A stretch of 5,801 nucleotides of DNA from an uncultured Actinomycetes bacterium (lineage in GTDB: Bacteria; Actinomycetota; Actinomycetes; Nanopelagicales; Nanopelagicaceae). The position numbers were made by a program, and so were the translations under genes. The stretch lies in the NCBI GenBank assembly GCA_903932695.1, contig CAIZGZ010000210.1, positions 1 to 5,801 on the forward strand, in the 5' to 3' direction. Position 1 is the first letter of the stretch. Every line of letters starts with the position of its first letter. Positions 1 to 5,801 of this stretch are shown one piece after another. The notes beneath the pieces were generated by a model, which was not told the origin of the DNA, did no database searches, and was given only the letters and a program-made list of their open reading frames with translations.

Positions 1-676
1 GAGCCACAAACTCTTCGAGCATCGCTTGCGTCCCACTTGCACCTGAACGAGTCACACCCGCATCCATAAAGGAGAGGAGCATATCTAAGCTCTTTACTCC
101 ACCTGCGCTCTTCACATGCACCTTAGGTGAGACGCTGGCTCGCATCAGTTGCACATCTTCGAGCACTGCACCAGTAGGTGCAAAGCCGGTGGAAGTCTTT
201 ACATAGTGACCGCCTGCTGCCTCAACCAGCTGGCATGCTTTTACGATCTCTTCCTTTGTGAGGTAGGCGTTTTCGAGGATTACTTTGACATGGTGTGGCG
301 CGGCTGCAGCAACGACTGCCGCAATCTCATCCTGAACTTCCTGATAGAGCCCAGATTTCATCCAGCCGATATTCATGACAACATCGATCTCTACCGCGCC
401 ATTAGCTACAGCATCCTTAGTTTCAAAGACTTTAGTGGCAGTCGTGCTCGATCCATGAGGGAAGCCGACCACGGTTCCAACCAGCACATCGCTACCAGCC
501 AACTCCTGTGCGCAGAGTGCGACATCAGCTGGTTTGCAGCAGACGGAGGCGACATCAAACTTCCTCGCAACAGCACAGCCTTCGATCACTTCGGCACGGC
601 TCATATCAGGGCGCAAGAGGGCATGATCGATGGTCTTGGCTACTTGGCGAAGCGTGTACTTGCTGGTCTCAGTCAT
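1..676 (-). CDS. deoC: Deoxyribose-phosphate aldolase, 3' end cut by window edge
   Basis: Class I aldolase of the cytoplasm that splits 2-deoxyribose-5-phosphate into acetaldehyde and glyceraldehyde-3-phosphate, the last step of deoxynucleoside catabolism. I translated 225 residues from the ATG at 676; the frame stays open to the left edge. Family marks are clear: EIDVVMNIG with the proton-relay Asp98, VKTSTGF with the Schiff-base Lys160, VKSAGG with the second active-site Lys189, and a phosphate-binding RSGASGT near residues 210-216. These correspond to D102, K167 and K201 of the E. coli enzyme. Bacillus and mycobacterial forms are about 220-225 residues, so only a few C-terminal residues should be missing. 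The start lies 7 nt after the add stop, with an AGGA Shine-Dalgarno overlapping that stop, so it is the last visible gene of the operon. Product is nearly certain; the true end is not visible. Confidence 0.96.
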   Translation of the reverse strand, partial: MTETSKYTLRQVAKTIDHALLRPDMSRAEVIEGCAVARKFDVASVCCKPADVALCAQELAGSDVLVGTVVGFPHGSSTTATKVFETKDAVANGAVEIDVVMNIGWMKSGLYQEVQDEIAAVVAAAAPHHVKVILENAYLTKEEIVKACQLVEAAGGHYVKTSTGFAPTGAVLEDVQLMRASVSPKVHVKSAGGVKSLDMLLSFMDAGVTRSGASGTQAMLEEFVA

Positions 677-681
677 GGCGG

Positions 682-685
682 TCCT
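682..685 (-). promoter_or_regulatory. Ribosome binding site of deoC
   Basis: AGGA on the minus strand, 5 nt before the deoC ATG. It shares bases with the TAG stop codon of add, so ribosomes finishing add sit on the deoC initiation site. This supports translational coupling and the choice of the ATG at 676. Confidence 0.6.
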
Positions 686-1778
686 ATTCAGCCGCAATCG
701 CGGCATAGCGTGGCTTAACAATCTCTTCAATAATCTTGAGTCGTTCATCAAACGGGATAAATGCGCTCTTGAGAGCGTTGATCGTAACTCGCTGGAGATC
801 GGTCAAAGTCCAACCGGCGGCATCGACGATATGCGCCATCTCTTCGGTCATCGATGTTCCACTCATCAAGCGATTATCGGTATTAATGGTTATTCTGAAA
901 CGAAGTTTTTCAAGCACGCCGATTGGATGGGTTGCATAATCTTTTGCTGCGCCAGTTTGAATATTCGATGTCGGGCAGAGTTCAAGCGGAATTCGTCGAT
1001 CTCGCACATATGCGGCCAAAGCGCCAAGTTTCGGGGTAGGTCCGGTGAAATCGATATCCTCGACGATCCGTACACCATGACCGATGCGATCGGTGCCACA
1101 GATCTGGATCGCTTGCCAGATCGAAGCTGGACCAAACGCCTCACCAGCGTGAATCGTGAAGTGAGCGTTCTGTTCACGTAAGTAATCAAAGGCGCTGAGG
1201 TAATCCTTGGCCGGGAAACCATCTTCTGGACCTGCGATATCGAAGCCCACAACGTGGCGATCGCGATATTCGACCACCTTGTGCGCGACCTCATCGGCGA
1301 AATCATTTTGACGCAATGCGCAGAGAATTTGTTCGACCCGGATTGTTAACCCTTCGCGTGCTGCTTCTGCGACGCCTTGGTCAAAGCCTTCGGTCGTTGC
1401 CTCAATCACCTGATTTAAGGTGAGCCCTTGTTGAGTGAAGAGCTCGGGTGCGCCACGAACCTCTGCATACACGACGCCATCTCGTGCGAGATCAAGTGCC
1501 GCCTCGCGCGCGACTCGAATAATTGCCTCGCGCGTTTGCATTACGGCGATGGTGTGATCAAAGGTCTCTAGGTAGCGCACGAGTGATCCAGAGTTACAGG
1601 ATTCTTCAAACCAGGTAGCAAGTGCAGCCGGATCGGTTGTTGGGAGTTTGGTGTAACCAATCTCCTTCGCGAGTTCGATGATGGTCGCTGGACGAAGCCC
1701 ACCATCAAGGTGGTCATGGAGAACCGCCTTAGGAGCGCGCTTAATTTGATCGAGCGTTGGCTTGCTTTCGAAAGACAT
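684..1778 (-). CDS. add: Adenosine deaminase
   Basis: Zinc-dependent cytoplasmic hydrolase that converts adenosine and deoxyadenosine to inosine and deoxyinosine. It has 364 residues, a normal length. The expected ligands and catalytic residues are in order: HDH (His21, His23) in a typical N-terminal LHDHLDG, DIAGPE near 180-185, HAGE with His210 and catalytic Glu213, GHG with His234, PTSN near 269-272, and TDN with Asp301. The residue after Asp301 is Asn, where the mammalian and E. coli enzymes have a second Asp; from memory NTDNRLMSG is the usual actinobacterial form. The ATG at 1778 fits because the HDH motif then falls at the family's usual distance from the start. The gene lies 27 nt after deoA, with a weak AGG seven bases upstream inside a possible small hairpin. 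An adenine deaminase or a 6-aminodeoxyfutalosine deaminase is a less likely alternative, judged from the general likeness to add. Confidence 0.95.
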   Translation of the reverse strand: MSFESKPTLDQIKRAPKAVLHDHLDGGLRPATIIELAKEIGYTKLPTTDPAALATWFEESCNSGSLVRYLETFDHTIAVMQTREAIIRVAREAALDLARDGVVYAEVRGAPELFTQQGLTLNQVIEATTEGFDQGVAEAAREGLTIRVEQILCALRQNDFADEVAHKVVEYRDRHVVGFDIAGPEDGFPAKDYLSAFDYLREQNAHFTIHAGEAFGPASIWQAIQICGTDRIGHGVRIVEDIDFTGPTPKLGALAAYVRDRRIPLELCPTSNIQTGAAKDYATHPIGVLEKLRFRITINTDNRLMSGTSMTEEMAHIVDAAGWTLTDLQRVTINALKSAFIPFDERLKIIEEIVKPRYAAIAAE

Positions 1779-1796
1779 CAGGAGACCTATTCTCTG
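1779..1796 (-). promoter_or_regulatory. Possible hairpin around the add ribosome binding site
   Basis: In the 27-nt gap between deoA and add, the minus-strand RNA can pair CAGAGA with TCTCCTG (six pairs, one bulged C) around a five-base loop ATAGG. The loop carries the only Shine-Dalgarno-like AGG before the add ATG, and the stem ends directly at the start codon. There is no following U-run, so it does not look like an intrinsic terminator. Such a short stem could be chance. Confidence 0.25.
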
Positions 1797-1805
1797 GGAT
1801 AGCCC

Positions 1806-3101
1806 TTAACGGGAGATTCGTTCAATGATTAACGGTAACCGCTCTACTTTCTCGCCGGTCGACGAGATTTTGACTGCTCCGTCGAGGGCTTGGATAGCTC
1901 TGGCAAATCTAGCTGGTTCATCTGTATGCAGAGTGAACAATGGGTCACCAGCTCGGATCATCTCACCTGGCTTTGCGTGAATCTCAATTCCCGCACCGGC
2001 CTGAACGCTCTCACCAAGTCGCTCGCGACCAGCACCTAAGCGCCAGGCCGAGATTCCAACATCAAGCGCGTTCATCTCGGTAATCTCACCTGAAGTTGTA
2101 GCCGTAATAACCTGCTTCTCCTTAGCCACGGGCAGCGCCGCATCGGGATCTCCGCCCTGCGCCTTAATCATGCTGCGCCAGGCATCCATAGCTGCGCCAT
2201 TTTTCAGTGCATCGGCCGGATCATGAAGTGGTGTGATGCCGGCAGCATCTAACATCTCTCGCGCCAAGATCACGGTGAGTTCTACGACATCTGCTGGACC
2301 ACCACCGGCTAAGACTTCAACCGATTCGCGAACTTCAAGCGCGTTTCCAGCGGTGAGTCCGAGTGGGACATCCATAGCGGTAACAAGAGCGCGAGTGGTT
2401 ACTCCCGCACGGGTGCCAAGTTCCACCATTACTTCGGCCAACTCGCGAGCCTTAGCTGGATCACTCATAAATGCGCCATTTCCGGTCTTTACATCCAAAA
2501 TCAGCGCCCGAGTTCCTTCGGCGATCTTCTTGCTCATGATGCTCGACGCGATCAACGGAATCGCTTCGACAGTCGAAGTCACATCTCGTAGCGCATATAA
2601 CTTCTTATCGGCGGGAGCTAGCCCGGCACCAGCAGCGCAAATGACTGCGCCACAATCTTGTATGACTTTGAGCATCTCTTGGTTGGAGAGAGATGCACGC
2701 CAACCCGGAATTGATTCCAATTTATCGAGCGTTCCTCCCGTATGACCTAGGCCACGACCGGAGAGCTGGGGGACTGCGCCACCACATGCTGCGACGAGCG
2801 GGGCGAGTGGAAGCGTGATCTTGTCGCCAACTCCGCCCGTTGAATGTTTATCTACAGTCGGACGAGTGAGCATCGACCAATCCATGCGCTCACCGCTTTT
2901 AATCATCGCATCTGTCCATCGCGAAATTTCGCGCATATTCATTCCGTTAAGCAAGATCGCCATCAAGAGTGCCGACATCTGCTCATCTGCTACTACGCCG
3001 CGTGTGTAAGCATCGATCACCCAGTCGATCTGCGGATCGCTCAACTCGTACTTGTCACGCTTTGCGGCAATGATCTCAACCGCGGCAAATGCCTCACTCA
3101 T
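1806..3101 (-). CDS. deoA: Thymidine / pyrimidine-nucleoside phosphorylase
   Basis: Cytoplasmic enzyme that phosphorolyses thymidine, deoxyuridine and possibly uridine to the base and (deoxy)ribose-1-phosphate. With the ATG at 3101 the protein has 431 residues, close to the family norm. Visible marks are the KRD near residues 14-16, the phosphate-binding KHSTGGVGD (85-93), the family signature SGRGLGHTGGTLDKLE (114-129), and YALRDVTSTVEAIPLIASS with Arg172, Ser187 and Lys191 matching the E. coli substrate-binding residues. A GEMIRAGDPL stretch near the C-terminus belongs to the usual C-terminal domain. An upstream in-frame ATG at 3161 would add 20 residues lying wholly inside cdd; I reject it because homologues start just before the KRD segment. 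The chosen start overlaps cdd by 8 nt (ATGAGTGA) and has no clear Shine-Dalgarno. Thymidine-only versus broad pyrimidine specificity cannot be settled by eye; Cdd next door makes uridine and deoxyuridine, so both are plausible. Confidence 0.95.
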   Translation of the reverse strand: MSEAFAAVEIIAAKRDKYELSDPQIDWVIDAYTRGVVADEQMSALLMAILLNGMNMREISRWTDAMIKSGERMDWSMLTRPTVDKHSTGGVGDKITLPLAPLVAACGGAVPQLSGRGLGHTGGTLDKLESIPGWRASLSNQEMLKVIQDCGAVICAAGAGLAPADKKLYALRDVTSTVEAIPLIASSIMSKKIAEGTRALILDVKTGNGAFMSDPAKARELAEVMVELGTRAGVTTRALVTAMDVPLGLTAGNALEVRESVEVLAGGGPADVVELTVILAREMLDAAGITPLHDPADALKNGAAMDAWRSMIKAQGGDPDAALPVAKEKQVITATTSGEITEMNALDVGISAWRLGAGRERLGESVQAGAGIEIHAKPGEMIRAGDPLFTLHTDEPARFARAIQALDGAVKISSTGEKVERLPLIIERISR

Positions 3102-3501
3102 GGGCGAGGTGGCCAGGGCCAAAAGCCCAAGGAAGAAGGTCGGACATGGGTACAACTCCATCTGTAGTCATCACGAGTAACTCATTGCCACCGTGTTCAA
3201 AGAGCAACTGACGGCAGCGGCCACATGGCGCGAGGTACGCACCAGCACCATCCACGCACGCGAAGGCGATCAACCGTCCGCCACCTGAGGCGAAGAGTTC
3301 TGAGATCAAACCGCATTCTGCGCAAAGCGTGAGGCCGTAGCTAGCGTTCTCTACGTTACAACCGGTGATGATACGACCATCGCTCACTAACGCAGCCACA
3401 CCAACAGGAAATTTGGAGTAGGGCGCATAAGCCTTGGTCATTGCCTCGTTGGCACGTGTGGTGAGTAGTTGCCAATCAATCGCCGGCGTAGGTGCACTCA
3501 C
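3094..3501 (-). CDS. cdd: Cytidine deaminase
   Basis: Small zinc hydrolase that converts cytidine and deoxycytidine to uridine and deoxyuridine. It has 135 residues, the length of the homotetrameric type (the E. coli dimeric type is about twice as long). Substrate-binding CNVENASYG (48-56) is followed by CAE with Cys60 and catalytic Glu62, and PCGRC with Cys93 and Cys96, completing the three-cysteine zinc site. The residue after CAE is Cys63 instead of the Arg of the Bacillus enzyme; from memory mycobacterial Cdd has the same CAEC. The start is GTG at 3501, overlapping the upstream permease by 4 nt (GTGA), with GGTGG six bases ahead. No ATG lies early enough to keep the N-terminal PYSKFPVG region. 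Coupled to both neighbours, it feeds pyrimidine nucleosides to DeoA. Confidence 0.96.
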   Translation of the reverse strand: MSAPTPAIDWQLLTTRANEAMTKAYAPYSKFPVGVAALVSDGRIITGCNVENASYGLTLCAECGLISELFASGGGRLIAFACVDGAGAYLAPCGRCRQLLFEHGGNELLVMTTDGVVPMSDLLPWAFGPGHLAHE

Positions 3502-4772
3502 TTCGAACCACCGCGTTGGTACGGAGCTCCATCGGCGGCCGGAGCGCGGACTCGGCCAACAAAGCCACTCACGGCGATAATGGTGACGACATATGGCGCC
3601 ATCAACATAAACTCACTTGGAATAGGAGTTCCGGTAATTGAGAGCACGCCTTGTAAGTTATCCGCAAAGCCAAAGAGAAGTGATGCGCCTACTGCGCCCC
3701 ACGGACTCCAGCGACCAAAGATCATTGCGGCTAAGGCAATAAATCCTTGGCCGGCGGTCATCTCTTTGCCGAACGAACCAACTGCGCCAACGGTGAAGTA
3801 AGCGCCACCAAAGCCAGCGATCAATCCAGCGATGATGACATTCTTAAAGCGAAGTCGGTTGACGTTGATGCCAACGCTATCTGCCGCAGTGGGATGCTCG
3901 CCCACAGCGCGAGTACGTAGCCCCCACTTGGTCTTAAAGAGCGAGAGGTGAATAAAGATCACAGCTAAGTACATGATGTACACGATGATTGTTTGATCAA
4001 AGAAGATCGGGCCAAGGATAGGCAACTTCCAGAGAACCGGAATCTTGAGCGGCTGCAACGTTGGACCTGAGTTCCAGGTGCTTTGGTATGGGATCAACAA
4101 CCGCTTGTATAAGAAGTCGGTGATGCCATAGACAAGTACGTTGAGAACAAAGCCCAAGATAATCTGATCGATCGAATATTTGATAGCAAAGAGTGCGAGC
4201 AAGAACGAGATCGTTGCGCCTGCTAGCGGTGCGATGAGCAGTCCCCAGGTGGTGCTGTGAGTCAAGCTAGCAAGTACGCCAGATGCGAATGCACCAGCGA
4301 GCAGCTCACCCTCGATAGCAATATTGACCACGCCTGATCGTTCACTCATGACGCCGGCCATCGATCCAAAGATCAGTGGGACAGAGAGCAGTAGCGCTCC
4401 TTGTAACAAACCGGTGAAGGGAATGAATTTGCCTGATGCCGCCCACGAAAGGAAGGCCATCAAGATGCCAACACTGGTCAGCGCGCTAGCAAGGCGAATC
4501 GTCTTGCCACGGCGAAATTGCGTGTAAGCCAAGAGCGCTCCTGCGATTGCGATCGCACTAAAGAGTTGTGATGCGCTCTTCGAGGCGATCGACCATTGAT
4601 GGAAGAGCACCCACTCTTTATCCAAGATAAAGCCGTAGGTAACTTTCTGGTCGGTGCCTGGAATGATGCCAAAAGCGATCAAAGAGAGAAGCGATAGCAC
4701 GCCCATGACATAGACGCCACGACGACGTCGACGTTCTGCGGCAGAGAGGCTCTTCATGATTGTCTTCTCCAT
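3498..4772 (-). CDS. Nucleoside ABC transporter permease, second subunit (NupQ/RnsD-like)
   Basis: Integral membrane subunit of a BMP-family ABC importer, in the branched-chain amino acid/ribose-type permease superfamily. From the ATG at 4772 it has 424 residues. An Arg-rich start (RRRRR, 14-18) precedes a hydrophobic segment at about 20-38, and two more lie near 68-86 and 94-112, ahead of the conserved core. The core begins with SERSGVVNIAIEGELLAGAF (143-162), the family's hallmark, and the cytoplasmic coupling loop is near 284-302 (GLRTRAVGEHPTAADSVGI). Its start shares one base with the stop of the preceding permease (TAATG). An ATG at 4757 is a good alternative: GGAG lies nine bases upstream of it and only five residues would be lost. 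A TTG at 4784 is less likely. Nucleoside specificity is inferred from the family and from the salvage genes in the same operon. The long N-terminal region before the core may be an actinobacterial trait. Confidence 0.9.
   Translation of the reverse strand: MEKTIMKSLSAAERRRRRGVYVMGVLSLLSLIAFGIIPGTDQKVTYGFILDKEWVLFHQWSIASKSASQLFSAIAIAGALLAYTQFRRGKTIRLASALTSVGILMAFLSWAASGKFIPFTGLLQGALLLSVPLIFGSMAGVMSERSGVVNIAIEGELLAGAFASGVLASLTHSTTWGLLIAPLAGATISFLLALFAIKYSIDQIILGFVLNVLVYGITDFLYKRLLIPYQSTWNSGPTLQPLKIPVLWKLPILGPIFFDQTIIVYIMYLAVIFIHLSLFKTKWGLRTRAVGEHPTAADSVGINVNRLRFKNVIIAGLIAGFGGAYFTVGAVGSFGKEMTAGQGFIALAAMIFGRWSPWGAVGASLLFGFADNLQGVLSITGTPIPSEFMLMAPYVVTIIAVSGFVGRVRAPAADGAPYQRGGSK
3508..3512 (-). promoter_or_regulatory. 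Ribosome binding site of cdd
   Basis: GGTGG on the minus strand, six bases before the GTG at 3501 and inside the last codons of the upstream permease. It supports the GTG start, which otherwise rests on the 4-nt overlap and on family alignment. Confidence 0.5.
4767..4770 (-). promoter_or_regulatory. GGAG that could serve an alternative permease start at 4757
   Basis: GGAG on the minus strand, nine bases before the in-frame ATG at 4757. It falls just inside the gene if the ATG at 4772 is used. It is the strongest Shine-Dalgarno-like match at this junction, so the real start of the second permease may be 4757; the 4772 start has only a GGA seven bases upstream. Confidence 0.35.
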
Positions 4773-5801
4773 TATCCGTTCCAACCCTTCGATACCAGAC
4801 CCCCGGCAACCTTGAGGTTTTTAATTCGGAAGATCGATTTCACAACATCAGGAGCGGCGATAAAGAGAACCACAAGCGCCTGAATGATCAGAACGAGATC
4901 GATCGGGGTATTGGTCTTAGCCTGCATCGCTGCAGCACCAGCACCAAGCGCACCGAAAAGGAGCGAAGCAAAGACCGTACCAAGTGGCTTAGCTCGACCA
5001 AGAAGCGCAACCGTGATGGCATCGAAACCAAAGTTTCCGCCGACACCAGAGGTGAGTTGGAAATTATCGCCCAGCACGTGTACCGCTCCAGCTAGGCCAG
5101 CGAGTGCGCCAGCTACCGCCATGGCAGTCGTCATCACAAAGGGAACGGAGATGCCTGCAGTCTTAGCGGCGAAGGTATTTGCACCTGCTGCACGGAACTT
5201 GAAACCAAGCGTGCTGCGATTGAGTAACCACCAGACAAATACGGCTGCTGCTAGGGCAACCAGAATGCCGGCGTTCACGCGAAAGTTATGTCCGGCAAGC
5301 AACGGCAAGCGCGCCGAATTGGCAACTGGTGGAGCGATTGGATCGTTACGTCCAGGCATCAAAAATGCCGTGGTGCCAAGTAACCACTCGAGGAAGTAGA
5401 GCGCGATGTAGTTAAGCATGATTGTGACGATTACTTCGTGTGCGCCAGTTCGGGCTTTGAGAAGTCCGACCATTCCGCCGTAGAGACTTCCGAGCACCAT
5501 TCCGGCAAGCGCCGCGAGTAGGAGGTGAATTCCAATAGGAAGGTGGAAGTGGAAACCAACGTATGAGGCACCGATTGCGCCAAAGATGAACTGCCCTTGC
5601 GCACCGATATTAAATAGTCCGGCGCGAAAGGCGAGTGCTACCGAAAGACCGGCCAAGATGAGGGGAGCAGCGCCAACTAGTGTTTCCGATAGCGGTCCAA
5701 GAGTGAGGTACCACTGATGCGGTTTAGCTAAGCCTGGGTCGAAGACCGAACCCTGAAAGAGCGCTAGATAGGCGTTGCCAGCGGAAGCGGCAGCGGCCTT
5801 A
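4772..5801 (-). CDS. Nucleoside ABC transporter permease, first subunit (NupP/RnsC-like), 5' end missing
   Basis: Partner membrane subunit of the same BMP-family importer. The frame is open from the right edge, giving 342 visible residues; family members are commonly somewhat longer, so a few dozen N-terminal residues are probably missing. Near the visible N-terminus is a periplasmic-type stretch, then PLSETLVGAAPLILAGL leading into VALAFRAGLFNIGAQGQ, the hallmark of this permease family. GFKFRAAGANTFAAKTAGIS about two thirds along is the cytoplasmic coupling loop. The C-terminus is a hydrophobic segment followed by a short basic tail. A TTG at 5656 could be mistaken for the start, but the upstream codons read as good family sequence. 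The gene ends in TAATG with the second permease. In Bacillus and Streptomyces relatives the ATPase and the lipoprotein come before this gene, which would put them beyond the window. Confidence 0.92.
   Translation of the reverse strand, partial: KAAAASAGNAYLALFQGSVFDPGLAKPHQWYLTLGPLSETLVGAAPLILAGLSVALAFRAGLFNIGAQGQFIFGAIGASYVGFHFHLPIGIHLLLAALAGMVLGSLYGGMVGLLKARTGAHEVIVTIMLNYIALYFLEWLLGTTAFLMPGRNDPIAPPVANSARLPLLAGHNFRVNAGILVALAAAVFVWWLLNRSTLGFKFRAAGANTFAAKTAGISVPFVMTTAMAVAGALAGLAGAVHVLGDNFQLTSGVGGNFGFDAITVALLGRAKPLGTVFASLLFGALGAGAAAMQAKTNTPIDLVLIIQALVVLFIAAPDVVKSIFRIKNLKVAGGLVSKGWNG

Larger units (their letters stand above)
1..5801 (-). other. Nucleoside uptake and salvage operon (partial)
   Basis: Six codirectional genes with junctions of -1, -4, -8, +27 and +7 nt, too tight for internal promoters of usual size or intrinsic terminators. 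They are very likely one transcript with translational coupling. No promoter or operator for a deo-type repressor is visible; both would lie to the right of 5801. The downstream end of the operon is not seen either. Confidence 0.85.

Noticed and set aside
149..718. Plus-strand open frame of 189 codons across deoC
   Set aside because: It lies antisense to a clear deoC with intact active site, shows no recognisable domain and has no ribosome site that I can see. It is a shadow of the real gene.
1796..1805. GGG-CTAT-CCC stem after the deoA stop as a terminator
   Set aside because: It has only three pairs, no U-run follows, and it sits in a 27-nt gap between codirectional genes. It is not a believable terminator.
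2233..2745. Plus-strand open frame of 170 codons inside deoA
   Set aside because: The protein is low in complexity (Ser/Ala/Pro/Thr-rich), as expected from the reverse strand of a well-coded gene, and it lies wholly antisense to deoA.
3102..3161. Upstream ATG giving DeoA 20 extra residues
   Set aside because: The extension lies wholly in cdd coding sequence, has no ribosome site, and family members begin close to the KRD segment, matching the ATG at 3101.
4884..5399. Plus-strand open frame of 171 codons inside the first permease
   Set aside because: It is antisense to the permease, with Ala/Pro/Lys-rich sequence and no family likeness; a shadow.
5654..5656. TTG as start of the first permease
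   Set aside because: The frame continues upstream to the window edge, with sequence that fits the family (PLSETLVGAAPLI). The TTG is an internal Leu codon.
1..5801. Mobile element, CRISPR, tRNA or rRNA content
   Set aside because: Coding is continuous on one strand. I saw no direct-repeat arrays, transposase-like frames or tRNA-like folds.

Overview
The window is one stretch of a minus-strand nucleoside uptake and salvage operon. It holds six genes, all read right to left. In order of transcription they are two inner-membrane permeases of a BMP-family (NupPQ/RnsCD-like) nucleoside ABC transporter, cytidine deaminase (cdd), thymidine/pyrimidine-nucleoside phosphorylase (deoA), adenosine deaminase (add) and deoxyribose-phosphate aldolase (deoC). 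The first permease runs off the right edge. deoC runs off the left edge and lacks only its last few codons.

Layout: 4772-5801 first permease (5' end missing); 3498-4772 second permease; 3094-3501 cdd, with a GTG start; 1806-3101 deoA; 684-1778 add; 1-676 deoC. Coding is almost continuous. The permeases meet in a TAATG overlap, permease/cdd overlap by 4 nt (GTGA), and cdd/deoA overlap by 8 nt. deoA/add are separated by 27 nt and add/deoC by 7 nt. I see no RNA gene, mobile element, repeat array, CRISPR, promoter or convincing terminator. No gene-free stretch exceeds 27 bases. The promoter, the ATPase and the substrate-binding lipoprotein would be expected beyond position 5801.

How the genes work together (inferred from the families): the transporter brings in nucleosides. 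Cdd turns (deoxy)cytidine into (deoxy)uridine, and Add turns (deoxy)adenosine into (deoxy)inosine. DeoA splits pyrimidine nucleosides into base plus (deoxy)ribose-1-phosphate. DeoC cleaves deoxyribose-5-phosphate into acetaldehyde and glyceraldehyde-3-phosphate. The phosphopentomutase (DeoB) and purine nucleoside phosphorylase needed to close the route are not in the window.

Organism: the gene order permease-permease-cdd-deoA-add is, from memory, typical of Actinomycetota. So are the CAEC zinc motif in Cdd and the TDN motif in Add. Base composition looks near half G+C, which is low for that phylum, so a free-living actinobacterium with moderate GC (for example a freshwater planktonic lineage) is a reasonable but weak guess. 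I found no undescribed system here; the findings are modest, local oddities.
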